From assembly GCA_003140655.1 (NCBI GenBank), contig PLKR01000280.1, positions 4,885 through 14,389 of the forward strand: a DNA stretch of 9,505 bases, written 5' to 3'. Shown here piece by piece: positions 1-7,293 of this stretch; the first letter of the stretch is position 1, and each line of letters opens with the position of its first letter. The translations under genes and the position numbers were made by a program. Under the pieces are notes generated by a model that did not search any database, was not told where the DNA came from, and worked only from the letters and a program-made list of their open reading frames with translations. The stretch is from Acidobacteriaceae bacterium. Lineage in GTDB: Bacteria; Acidobacteriota; Terriglobia; Terriglobales; Acidobacteriaceae.

Positions 1-66
1 GGCGGGGAATATCGAAAAGCCGCCGAACTCGACCCTCATCTCGTTCCCCCCTCCCCGCAAAAATGA
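1..66 (+). CDS. C-terminal end of a TPR-type protein (partial)
   Basis: The first reading frame is open from the window edge to a TGA at 64-66, giving 21 residues that include EYRKAAELDPHL. That string fits the second helix of a tetratricopeptide repeat (Y-x-K-A-x-E-L-D-P), which is very commonly the last repeat of a TPR protein. A short proline-rich tail (VPPSPQK) follows. The rest of the gene lies outside the window, so its domains and length are unknown. It would converge on the minus-strand regulator, with the structured repeat at 75-182 between the two stops. TPR tails also end the cytochrome and monooxygenase proteins further along, so this may be another member of the same type of secreted TPR fusion, but that is inference. 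The fragment is short and chance is possible. Confidence 0.6.
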   Translation, partial: GGEYRKAAELDPHLVPPSPQK

Positions 67-74
67 ACACTTCA

Positions 75-182
75 GCCACGGATTTCACGGATCAACACGG
101 ATCCGATTCACACAGGTCAAGGCCATGCCTTGGAGGGAGCTAGCTTCCGGGGTTATCCGTGGCATCCGTGAAAATCCGTGGC
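75..182. repeat. Inverted repeat of CACGGAT units between convergent genes
   Basis: The left arm (75-102) holds three copies of CACGGAT at 77-83, 86-92 and 96-102. The right arm (155-182) holds three copies of its complement ATCCGTG at 155-161, 164-170 and 174-180. The unit starts are spaced 9 and 10 bases apart in both arms. The two 28-base arms are near-perfect reverse complements with single-base gaps. The 52-base centre contains a second perfect hairpin, CAAGGC-CAT-GCCTTG (118-132), and the palindrome AGCTAGCT (138-145). The element starts 8 bases beyond the upstream TPR stop and ends 8 bases before the regulator stop. It could therefore fold in either transcript and act as a bidirectional terminator or RNA-stabilising structure. 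I recall this kind of 'ccacggatttcacggat' sequence as a dispersed intergenic repeat in many environmental bacteria, but that cannot be checked here. Confidence 0.8.
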
Positions 183-190
183 GAAAAATC

Positions 191-1453
191 CTAGTCGCCC
201 CGCTTGCGCACGGCCAAGAGATCGGTGATCACAGGAACTCCGTGCGTCACCTTCACGTGCAGCAGCGCCTCAAACGGCTTAACCTCGCCGGACTTCGAAA
301 CACCCAGGCGCCGCAGGAGTTCAGTCAGAGATTCTTCGCGGCAAACGTACTCCGCAGCCGCCTGCGTGCCAACGGTAGTAGTTCCGGCCAGGATCAACAT
401 CGAATGCGCTGGGTCCAACCCCGGCTTTAGGCCGACGACCGCGTAGTCCTCGCTCACCGACTGGCTGGAAGGGCTTGCCAGGAAAACCTGCGACTCCCCG
501 GCTGCCGGATGCACGTTGATCACTTCCATGTCTCCCGTGCGAGGTCCGGAATTCACTCTCTGAAAAACGAATTCCTGCGTTCCTGGGATCTCCAGCAGAG
601 TCAAATTCTCCGCCGGGGAGCCGATGAAGATCAGATCGTTGTTCCTGACATCATCCAGGGAAAACAGTGCCCCACGCTTCACCCGGAGTTGGCGGTTGAG
701 GAGGCCGAAAACCCGGTCCAGTTCGTGGATCGCCAGGACCTCGCCTACCCCGGTGTAATGATCAAGGATCACCTCACGCGAATCGGTGGACGGGTTGAAG
801 TAACGCATGTTCGTCTGCGGACGTCCTACAAAGTTGGCGTTGCTGAAAATCACCCACGGCGGCTGCGGGCCCGTCACGAAGCGATTCCAGAACACTTGGT
901 AGACGGCCGGAGCGGATTCCTTCGCGCCAGACTGAATCCGGCCACGAGCCGCCAGCAGCAGAGCGCTTGTCAGCAAGGCAGCCGCCAGTAGAAACGAGAG
1001 GGCCACAACTGCGATCGCCCAGCCACGGTTCGAAGGCTGCGCAGTAGTTCTCCGCTCGACTCCCTCACCCCTCGGAGGGACCTCAGTCAACGCGGCAGAC
1101 AGCGTGCGCCCGTGGAAGGTGAGTGTGTACGATCCCTTGGGCAGCTCCACCACGACGGCGTCATCCGGCCCCTCGTGAGAGTAATACTCTTCCAACTTCA
1201 TGCGCAGGCGTCCTGCTTGCACTCGGACGGTCGAGTCGCTCTGCGGATCGAATCCGCCAGACCGGCCCAATACCTCGGTCGCGATCTGGTATTCCTTGAG
1301 GGCCACGCCGGGATGATCCAACGAGTGCTCCGCGAGATAGCGGAGCAGCTTACACAAAGATTCAGAGCCCCGCAGGCTATGACTATTTATAAGTTTATCT
1401 ATTTGCTGGAAGCATTGCTCCCGCCCGGCGACGAAACTGCGTGTTAAAGCCAT
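191..1453 (-). CDS. Membrane-anchored winged-helix transcriptional regulator
   Basis: This encodes a 420-residue protein with a ToxR/CadC-like layout. Residues about 30-115 form an OmpR-type winged helix: the segment DPQSDSTVRVQAGRLRMKL (69-87) is the recognition-helix region, and ELPKGSYTLTF (103-113) is the C-terminal wing hairpin. One membrane helix follows at about 144-170 (WAIAVV...LLLAA). The remaining 250 or so residues would be extracytoplasmic. That part has a conserved-looking pattern, FIGSPAENL (277-285) and LILAGTTTVGTQAAAEY (353-369), of the kind seen in other acidobacterial regulators and probably a sensor fold. The ATG at 1453 is chosen because the winged helix needs this N-terminus and the next Met is at residue 85. 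It has no Shine-Dalgarno sequence; the leader reads ACCTCCT instead. The gene is divergent from the TonB-dependent receptor, so control of that receptor is plausible but not shown. The ligand and exact targets are unknown. Confidence 0.9.
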   Translation of the reverse strand: MALTRSFVAGREQCFQQIDKLINSHSLRGSESLCKLLRYLAEHSLDHPGVALKEYQIATEVLGRSGGFDPQSDSTVRVQAGRLRMKLEEYYSHEGPDDAVVVELPKGSYTLTFHGRTLSAALTEVPPRGEGVERRTTAQPSNRGWAIAVVALSFLLAAALLTSALLLAARGRIQSGAKESAPAVYQVFWNRFVTGPQPPWVIFSNANFVGRPQTNMRYFNPSTDSREVILDHYTGVGEVLAIHELDRVFGLLNRQLRVKRGALFSLDDVRNNDLIFIGSPAENLTLLEIPGTQEFVFQRVNSGPRTGDMEVINVHPAAGESQVFLASPSSQSVSEDYAVVGLKPGLDPAHSMLILAGTTTVGTQAAAEYVCREESLTELLRRLGVSKSGEVKPFEALLHVKVTHGVPVITDLLAVRKRGD

Positions 1454-1515
1454 GTGACAGAGGAGGTAACGGCTTATCTATCTTGCTGCAACGCCAGTAC
1501 TTTACACCCGGTAAC

Positions 1516-1544
1516 CCTATAAGACCTAATGAAACTTAATCCAA
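1516..1544 (-). promoter_or_regulatory. Putative promoter for the regulator gene
   Basis: Read on the minus strand, TTGGAT (1544-1539) and TATAGG (1521-1516) are separated by exactly 17 bases. The -35 box matches the sigma-70 consensus at 3 of 6 positions and the -10 box at 4 of 6. The implied leader before the ATG at 1453 would be roughly 55 bases. Match strength is modest, so this is only the best candidate in an AT-richer intergenic region. Confidence 0.3.
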
Positions 1545-1563
1545 TAGTGTTTTTGTACTAGGA

Positions 1564-1599
1564 CTTGCAGGCTACATAACCTAAGGATACTTCTGCAAG
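1564..1599. promoter_or_regulatory. Inverted repeat CTTGCAG/CTGCAAG upstream of the receptor gene
   Basis: CTTGCAG at 1564-1570 and CTGCAAG at 1593-1599 are perfect reverse complements with 22 bases between them. A related palindrome, TTGCTGCAA, is at 1483-1491 in the same divergent region. Half-sites about 29 bases apart fit a dimeric operator on one face of the helix. The pair could equally form a weak hairpin in the receptor leader, ending 29 bases before its ribosome-binding site. The adjacent winged-helix regulator is the obvious candidate protein, but nothing in the sequence proves binding. Confidence 0.35.
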
Positions 1600-1628
1600 A
1601 TGTTTTTGGGGAACCTGTTTCAAGCGCC

Positions 1629-1635
1629 AGGAGGA
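1629..1635 (+). promoter_or_regulatory. Ribosome-binding site that sets the receptor start
   Basis: AGGAGGA ends 6 bases before the ATG at 1642, an ideal Shine-Dalgarno sequence and spacing. It decides between two in-frame ATGs. The upstream ATG at 1600 would add 14 residues and bury the signal peptide, with no comparable site before it. The ATG at 1642 gives a textbook signal peptide. Confidence 0.9.
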
Positions 1636-1641
1636 AAGTTC

Positions 1642-4600
1642 ATGAAGAGGTCAGGTCTTGCGGCTGTGGCAGCATTCGCGCTTCTCTGCGGTCTTTGGAC
1701 GCCAATCGCATCCGGCCAAGCGGTTTTCGGCAGCATTCTTGGTACGGCCACTGACCCTTCGGGGGCTGCCGTTGCCAACGCGAAAATCAGAGTGACTAGC
1801 CAGACTAGGAGCACCGTCACTGAAACCACGTCCAACGAGAGCGGCAACTACGCGGTGACGCACTTGATTCCTGACGTCTACTCGGTCCATTTCGAGGCGC
1901 AGGGCTTCAAGAGCATCGAATTCAAGGACATCACCGTCTCGGCCGATACTGGCACCGACATCAACGGACAGTTCCAGGTCGGCTCCGCCACGGAGCAGGT
2001 TGAAGTGACCTCGGAAGCCCCGCAGCTCAAGACTGATCGCGCGGACGTCGCCGTTGAGTTCAATGCCAAATTTATCGAGGACCTGCCCGTCCTGAACCGC
2101 AATTTCACGAACTTCGAGCTTTTGACCCCAGGCACCCAAAAACTTGGATGGTCTCATGCCGCGACGGAGAACCCGCAGGGCGGCGGCCAGATATTCGTCA
2201 ATGGCCAGCATTTCAGTGGAACCGGGTTCCAGTTGGATGGCACTGATAATCAGGATCCCATCTTGGGCATTATCGTCATCAACCCCAACCTCGACTCGGT
2301 GACCGAAGCCAAGATCACCGCGGCGGATTTCGACGCAGAGTTCGGGAAAGCAATCGCCGGGTTAGTCACCGTTCAAACCAAGTCAGGCAGCAATGACATT
2401 CACGGCAGCGGATTCTGGTATCGCCGCACCGATGCAACCGAGGCTAAGGATCCGTTCACGGAGTGGGATGCAGAGCCGGGCGTTGCAGCCAGCCCCGTTC
2501 CCAGCAGCAAGTGGCAGCAGTTCGGTGGAAGCGTGGGCGGCCCAATCATCAAGAACAAGCTGTTCTTCTTCGGCGATTACCAGGCTACACGGCAAGCCAG
2601 CGGCGTCACCAACTTGATCACCGTTCCGACGGCAACGGTGTTGGCGACTTGCAACCCTCTGACCAACACAACCGGGTTCTGCGATTTGAGCGACTATCTG
2701 AATCCCGCAGCCGGCTATAGTACCGGCGGGCAGGTTTACGCACCCGGGACGGGCGTACCGTATGCCGGAAACTTGATTCCGATCGGCGACATATCACCGC
2801 AAGCGGGCAACATCCTGGCAGAGTTCCCTCAGCCGAATAACGCAGGTTCCAACGCTGGCACTATCAACAACTTTCTGGCTTCCGGCTCGGGCCCATACAA
2901 CCAGAACGCTTTCGACGTGCGTATTGACGATTCGCTGAAGCCGACGGTTCAACTCTTCGGACGTTATAGCCTCGACTATTTCAGCCTTTCCGGCAAGGGA
3001 AGTCTCGGGGCTTTGGGTGGGGTAGGTTTCGGCCCGGGCGGTCTGGCAGGAAGCTCCATTATTCACAATCACAGTTTGGCCGCTGGCGTAACCAAGACGT
3101 TCAGCCCGACTGTTCTGGCGGACTTCCGTTTCGGCTATTTCAAGTACAACCCCCACACCCACAAACCCGATGAGGGCTCAACGCCGATGACCGCCTTCGG
3201 AATTCCGAACGCGAATCTCGGCGACGCCTTCACCTCCGGGCTTGGCGAGTTCGACTTCAACGGCAACAACGGCGGCACATCCGATGCGTTCGGCGATGGA
3301 CTGGGTATTGCCCGTTGCAATTGTCCCCTGATTGAGAGCGAACAACAATTCCAGTTTGTGACCAACTGGACCAAGACGCACGGGAACCATACCTTCAAAT
3401 TCGGTGCGGACGTGCGCTACGCCGAGAACCTGCGCGTTCCGAGCGACTCCAATCGAACAGGCGACTACGACTTCAAGGACGCGACTACCTCTAACACGGG
3501 CGCGGGCGGGTTGGCTTTGGCCACATTCCTTCTGGGACAGGTCACGAATTTAAGCCGCTATGTCAGCACCAGCACCAACGCTGCCGAAAGGCAGCATCGC
3601 ATGTTCTACTACGGGGAAGACAGCTTTCGCGCCACCCCGAAACTGACGATAAACTACGGTTTGCGCTGGGAGGTCTACTTCCCGGAATATGTGAACGGCA
3701 CGCAACACGGCGGATTCACCAACATCGTCCAAGGCGTGGATCGTGTTGCTGGCATTGGTGGGATCGGCCTCAACGGGAACATCGGGAACGACTGGCACGC
3801 TTTCGCTCCCCGCCTTGGCGCCGCGTATCAGTTGAACCAGAAAACCGTAGTTCGCTTGGGATATGGCCGCAGCTACGATATGGGAGTCTTCGGGTCAAAC
3901 TTCGGCCACGCCGTCACCCAGAATCTGCCGGTCTTGGCGGCCCAATCGAACGCAAACAATAATCAATATCTGCCGGCCTTCACGCTCGCAGCCGGGCCGC
4001 CAATTTTCGCATTTCCCGCAATACCTTCGAACGGTCTCTTACCTCTCGCGGGGCCGAACTGCTTCTTGTTAGATACATCGCAGTGCATCCAGCCCCACAT
4101 TCGACCCACTTCCCAGCGCTTGCCCTATGTTGACACATGGAACGCGACGGTCCAGCGTCAAGTCACCAGCACGATGACTTTGGAGGCAACGTACCTCGGG
4201 AACAAGGGCACCCACGGCTTCGTCGGGGACGGTCCGACCTATAATGTCAATCAGCCTCGGCTTGGCACGGGCGTGGACGGGAATGTGGTCGGCGGCGTTA
4301 TAAATCCGTGCGTGGCAGGGGGCGGATGTAGCTTTATTGCCGATGTCCCTCAGGTGCAGCGGCGTCCTTACTACAACGCGTTCACCTATCCCGGCTTCAC
4401 CGATACAACAACCGGTTTGCCGCTGACCTGCTGCTTCACCGACCAGGGCAATTACCTCGGCAACGATGCCAGCAGCACCTATGAAGCGCTAACCCTCAAA
4501 TTGGATAAGCGCTTCTCGAAGGGCCTGCAGTTTCTCACCTTTTACAACTTTGCGCATTCCTATCACTACGACAGCGGTTTCTATGCCGACCAGAAGTCGG

Positions 4601-5289
4601 TAGCGTACGGGCCAGATGACAATATCCGCAATCACCAGTGGGTATCGAATCTGCTCTATGAGTTGCCCTTCGGCAAGGGTAAGTCGTTCGCCGGTGGCGC
4701 CGGCCGCGGTTTAGATGAGGTTATCGGCGGCTGGCAGATTGGCGGGACCTTCAACTGGGCGGGTGGCCTGCCCTGGACGCCCGGCATGTCGGGCACGGTT
4801 TGTAATCTGGAGCAAGACACCGGCGTGTGCCGCCCAAATAAGGGCCCGGGATCGTTCAAGGTTGGAGCGGGTAGTTTCGTCCACAATGCGTCAGGCCACT
4901 ACGTGACTTTCTTCACTCCGGTCACAGACGTCGTCGACCCAGCGACTGGGATCGCTAGTCTCCCAAGCGGCAACGGATTTTCCGATCCTGGACTCGATAA
5001 TATCGGGAACCGCGGCTATGACAGTTTCCGTGGCCCGCGATTTTTCGGGGCGGATGCATCGATTTCCAAAAACTTCCCGATCACGGAGAGGGTAAAGTTC
5101 CAATTCCGCATGGACGCTTACAACGTATTTAACCATCCCATCCTCGGCTTCAACAATAACCAGGGCGGCAGTGGCCTGTGTATCGATTGCGCCAACAACG
5201 GCAGGGTCACGGATATTGAAGCTGATGCCTCCCCGGGTTCGCCCAATGGAATGCGCCAGCTTCAGTTTGGGCTGCGCTTGACCTTCTAG
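1642..5289 (+). CDS. Oar-like TonB-dependent outer-membrane receptor
   Basis: This encodes 1215 residues. Residues 1-26 are a signal peptide (MKRSG, a hydrophobic core, then PIASGQA at the cleavage region). Residues about 28-115 are a carboxypeptidase-regulatory-like beta domain (GTATDPSGAAVANAKI). Residues about 125-250 are a plug-type domain with LPVLNRNF, FQLDGTDNQ and EFGKAIAGLVTVQTKSGSN. The rest is a long beta barrel ending in LQFGLRLTF, whose terminal Phe is the usual outer-membrane insertion signal. Very large receptors of this architecture are typical of Acidobacteriota and resemble myxobacterial Oar. They are presumed to import bulky nutrients or move proteins with TonB energy. No TonB box was recognised, and the substrate is unknown. 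Fourteen cysteines in the mature chain fall into seven close pairs, which is unusual for a barrel. The gene is divergent from a membrane-anchored regulator and followed by a strong terminator, so it is likely monocistronic. Confidence 0.95.
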   Translation: MKRSGLAAVAAFALLCGLWTPIASGQAVFGSILGTATDPSGAAVANAKIRVTSQTRSTVTETTSNESGNYAVTHLIPDVYSVHFEAQGFKSIEFKDITVSADTGTDINGQFQVGSATEQVEVTSEAPQLKTDRADVAVEFNAKFIEDLPVLNRNFTNFELLTPGTQKLGWSHAATENPQGGGQIFVNGQHFSGTGFQLDGTDNQDPILGIIVINPNLDSVTEAKITAADFDAEFGKAIAGLVTVQTKSGSNDIHGSGFWYRRTDATEAKDPFTEWDAEPGVAASPVPSSKWQQFGGSVGGPIIKNKLFFFGDYQATRQASGVTNLITVPTATVLATCNPLTNTTGFCDLSDYLNPAAGYSTGGQVYAPGTGVPYAGNLIPIGDISPQAGNILAEFPQPNNAGSNAGTINNFLASGSGPYNQNAFDVRIDDSLKPTVQLFGRYSLDYFSLSGKGSLGALGGVGFGPGGLAGSSIIHNHSLAAGVTKTFSPTVLADFRFGYFKYNPHTHKPDEGSTPMTAFGIPNANLGDAFTSGLGEFDFNGNNGGTSDAFGDGLGIARCNCPLIESEQQFQFVTNWTKTHGNHTFKFGADVRYAENLRVPSDSNRTGDYDFKDATTSNTGAGGLALATFLLGQVTNLSRYVSTSTNAAERQHRMFYYGEDSFRATPKLTINYGLRWEVYFPEYVNGTQHGGFTNIVQGVDRVAGIGGIGLNGNIGNDWHAFAPRLGAAYQLNQKTVVRLGYGRSYDMGVFGSNFGHAVTQNLPVLAAQSNANNNQYLPAFTLAAGPPIFAFPAIPSNGLLPLAGPNCFLLDTSQCIQPHIRPTSQRLPYVDTWNATVQRQVTSTMTLEATYLGNKGTHGFVGDGPTYNVNQPRLGTGVDGNVVGGVINPCVAGGGCSFIADVPQVQRRPYYNAFTYPGFTDTTTGLPLTCCFTDQGNYLGNDASSTYEALTLKLDKRFSKGLQFLTFYNFAHSYHYDSGFYADQKSVAYGPDDNIRNHQWVSNLLYELPFGKGKSFAGGAGRGLDEVIGGWQIGGTFNWAGGLPWTPGMSGTVCNLEQDTGVCRPNKGPGSFKVGAGSFVHNASGHYVTFFTPVTDVVDPATGIASLPSGNGFSDPGLDNIGNRGYDSFRGPRFFGADASISKNFPITERVKFQFRMDAYNVFNHPILGFNNNQGGSGLCIDCANNGRVTDIEADASPGSPNGMRQLQFGLRLTF

Positions 5290-5317
5290 TCACGAATATG
5301 CAGTAGTCTGCCTTCGA

Positions 5318-5347
5318 GAGGGAGCCGCCACGGCTCCCTCTTTTCTT
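5318..5347 (+). terminator. Rho-independent terminator of the receptor gene
   Basis: A perfect 10-base-pair stem GAGGGAGCCG (5318-5327) pairs with CGGCTCCCTC (5331-5340) around a CCA loop and is followed at once by TTTTCTT. It starts 28 bases after the receptor stop. It separates the receptor transcript from the cytochrome gene that begins 58 bases further on. Confidence 0.95.
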
Positions 5348-5404
5348 GTCGCGCATACAATAGGACCGGCATTGTCAGGCTAGGCGAAACAGGTTAGACG
5401 TAAC

Positions 5405-7120
5405 ATGATTCGATCAGGATGGCTGGACAGACGCGCGGCGGCGGCATTCCTTTCTATTATCGTGTGGTCAGTCGCTACCTCAGCGGCGCAGAATCCGACC
5501 GTCGATCACGCTACTCCCGCCAAAGTTTCCGGCCGAAGCGCTTACGTTGGCAACCAAGCATGCGCCCGGTGCCATTCCGCGATCTATGAGTCTTACCAGC
5601 GTACCTCGATGGCGCGCGCCAGCGGTCCTGCGATGGACGGCTTCATGCCAGCGGAATTCACTCACAAGGAATCCGGCGTACACTACCGCATCTACGCCGA
5701 GAATGGACGCGCCTGGTTAAGCTTTGACCGTCCCGGCGATCCTGAAGTTCAGGGTAAACGCGAACTCCTTTATTACATCGGTTCAGGACGCCGTGGCCTC
5801 AGCTACCTCTTTGAGACCGACGGATTCCTTTTCGAGTCTCCGGTAAACTGGTATGCCAACAAACAAGTCTGGGACATGGCCCCCGCCTACCAGACCGCCC
5901 GCGAGATCCCGCTGAACCTTCCCGCTTACACCAGCTGCCTGCGTTGCCACGTAAGTGGAATGCAGCCTCCGGTGCCGGGCACCGACAACCGCTATCCCGA
6001 GCCTCCATTCACTCACAACGGAGTGGCTTGCGAGCGGTGCCACGGCCCAGGAGATTCACACGTCAATGGCGGTGCGATCGTCAACCCGGCCAAGCTGACT
6101 CCCGCGCGGCGTGATGACATCTGCATGCAGTGTCACCTGGAAGGCAAGGCCGCCATTGAACGCCCGGGACGTCACGTATACGAATTTCGGCCTGGGGATG
6201 CACTCTCCGACTACGTCCGGTATTTTCTTCTCGTCGACGCCAAGGGGTCGGGGCTGGGTGCTGTGAGCCAGGTGGAAGCTTTAGCGCAAAGCGAGTGCAA
6301 GAAGAAATCGGGCGACGCCATGTCTTGTATGAGCTGCCACAACCCGCATCAGTCGCCCACTTCAGAAGATCGCATCGCGTTCTATCGCGGCAAGTGCCTG
6401 GCCTGCCACGGCGCGGATTTCGCAACCAAACATCACCCGGATCGCCCCGATTGCGTCGCATGCCACATGCCGGCATCGGCCAGTACCGACGTCGCGCATA
6501 CTCAAGTCACCGACCATCGCATACCGCGGCGTCCCCAAATCTCCCCTCAATTGCTGCAGAATGCGGAAGAGACGTCGTCCTCTTTGCCCCGCCTGGTTCT
6601 GCCGCGTCTGGTTCCGTTCCCCGATAACAAAACTGAGCCCGATCCGCGAGATCTTGCCCTCGCTTGGGATTCAATCGTGGAGAGCGGAATGTCGGTGGCC
6701 GAGCCTCAGGCGCGAGAACTGCTTTCCAAGGCCGTGAAGCAACTCCCGGATGATCCCGCCCTTCTTTCCGCACTTGCTTATGCTGAACAACGAAGAGGAT
6801 CGACCGGGCGCGCCCGCGAGCTCTACCAGAAGGCTCTCGCGCTGGATCCAAGCCTGGTCGATGCTGCAACCAATCTCGGTGTGATCGAAGCGCAAGCCGG
6901 AGATCTGCCGGATGCGATGAAGCTCTGGCAGAATGCATTCCAGCGCGCCCCGGCCAGAAGCAGCATCGGACTCAACCTCGCGCGGGCGTACTGCGCGGCC
7001 GGGAAGTTCGGTGAAGCTCGCACCTTTACACTTCGCGTGCTGGAGTTTAATCCCGATCTGCCTTCGGCGAAAAAGCTGCTGCAGTCGCTGAGCCGTTCTA
7101 CGGCAAGCTGTGGCCCTTGA
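5405..7120 (+). CDS. Secreted seven-heme cytochrome c with TPR tail
   Basis: This encodes 571 residues with a signal peptide (about 1-29, ending VATSAAQN). Seven CXXCH heme-attachment motifs follow: CARCH (53), CLRCH (178), CERCH (209), CMQCH (240), CMSCH (308), CLACH (331) and CVACH (350). The first is separated from the rest by about 120 heme-free residues; the others lie within 177 residues. This matches the cytochrome c554-like multiheme proteins common in Acidobacteriota. Residues about 416-560 form TPR repeats (ELYQKALALDPSL at 472-484). The protein should act in the periplasm or at the cell surface as an electron carrier or oxidoreductase, with the TPR part docking a partner; the electron partner is unknown. 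An in-frame stop at 5381 and no other start codon fix the ATG at 5405. It has only CAGG as a weak ribosome-binding site. TACAAT (5356-5361) is a possible -10 box, without a good -35. Confidence 0.93.
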   Translation: MIRSGWLDRRAAAAFLSIIVWSVATSAAQNPTVDHATPAKVSGRSAYVGNQACARCHSAIYESYQRTSMARASGPAMDGFMPAEFTHKESGVHYRIYAENGRAWLSFDRPGDPEVQGKRELLYYIGSGRRGLSYLFETDGFLFESPVNWYANKQVWDMAPAYQTAREIPLNLPAYTSCLRCHVSGMQPPVPGTDNRYPEPPFTHNGVACERCHGPGDSHVNGGAIVNPAKLTPARRDDICMQCHLEGKAAIERPGRHVYEFRPGDALSDYVRYFLLVDAKGSGLGAVSQVEALAQSECKKKSGDAMSCMSCHNPHQSPTSEDRIAFYRGKCLACHGADFATKHHPDRPDCVACHMPASASTDVAHTQVTDHRIPRRPQISPQLLQNAEETSSSLPRLVLPRLVPFPDNKTEPDPRDLALAWDSIVESGMSVAEPQARELLSKAVKQLPDDPALLSALAYAEQRRGSTGRARELYQKALALDPSLVDAATNLGVIEAQAGDLPDAMKLWQNAFQRAPARSSIGLNLARAYCAAGKFGEARTFTLRVLEFNPDLPSAKKLLQSLSRSTASCGP

Positions 7121-7139
7121 CGCAAAGATACTCATGTGG

Positions 7140-7160
7140 GGACAGCCGCCCCGGCTGTCC
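7140..7160. repeat. GC-rich hairpin after the cytochrome gene
   Basis: GGACAGCC (7140-7147) and GGCTGTCC (7153-7160) form a perfect 8-base-pair stem around GCCCC, starting 20 bases after the cytochrome stop. No T-run follows, so it is not a classical terminator, though it could pause or protect the transcript. The adjoining GCGAGCGAAGCGAGGC is also repeat-like. I recall similar 'ggacagccgcc' hairpins as dispersed intergenic repeats in acidobacterial genomes, which I cannot verify here. Confidence 0.6.
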
Positions 7161-7199
7161 GGCGAGCGAAGCGAGGCGGGCTCTTCGTCACCGCGACCC

Positions 7200-7224
7200 T
7201 TGACGGACTCAGGCGTTGACGGAC
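7200..7224. repeat. Tandem 9-base direct repeat TTGACGGAC
   Basis: TTGACGGAC occurs at 7200-7208 and again at 7216-7224, a 16-base period. It lies just upstream of the promoter at 7235-7263. This places it where an activator could bind, but a chance duplication is equally possible. Confidence 0.4.
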
Positions 7225-7234
7225 GGATGGAGTG

Positions 7235-7263
7235 TGGACAGCGGAAGCACGCAGTCCTAGAAT
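7235..7263 (+). promoter_or_regulatory. Sigma-70-type promoter for the redoxin/monooxygenase pair
   Basis: TGGACA (7235-7240) and TAGAAT (7258-7263) each match the consensus at 5 of 6 positions and are 17 bases apart. Transcription would start near 7270, giving a leader of about 24 bases before the ATG at 7294. This is the best promoter match in the window. It argues that the redoxin and the following gene form their own operon rather than relying on read-through from the cytochrome gene. Confidence 0.6.
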
Positions 7264-7293
7264 CTTAGTTGGGCTGGAGGATGCAGAAATCTT

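Noticed and set aside
1..39. Possible minus-strand gene start (ATG at 39 with a GGGAGG-like stretch before it) running off the left edge
   Set aside because: Only 13 codons are visible and they overlap the more convincing TPR-like C-terminus on the plus strand. The purine run is the complement of a CCCCCTCCCC tail.
75..182. CRISPR array or transposon end
   Set aside because: The CACGGAT units are too short and too closely spaced for CRISPR, there are no spacers, and there is no transposase or target duplication nearby.
509..991. 160-codon plus-strand open frame opposite the regulator
   Set aside because: It lies wholly inside the regulator gene on the other strand, has no recognisable domain or ribosome-binding site, and has a composition expected of an antisense shadow.
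1600..1641. Upstream ATG at 1600 as the receptor start
   Set aside because: It would place 14 extra residues before an otherwise ideal signal peptide. The strong ribosome-binding site at 1629-1635 points to 1642.
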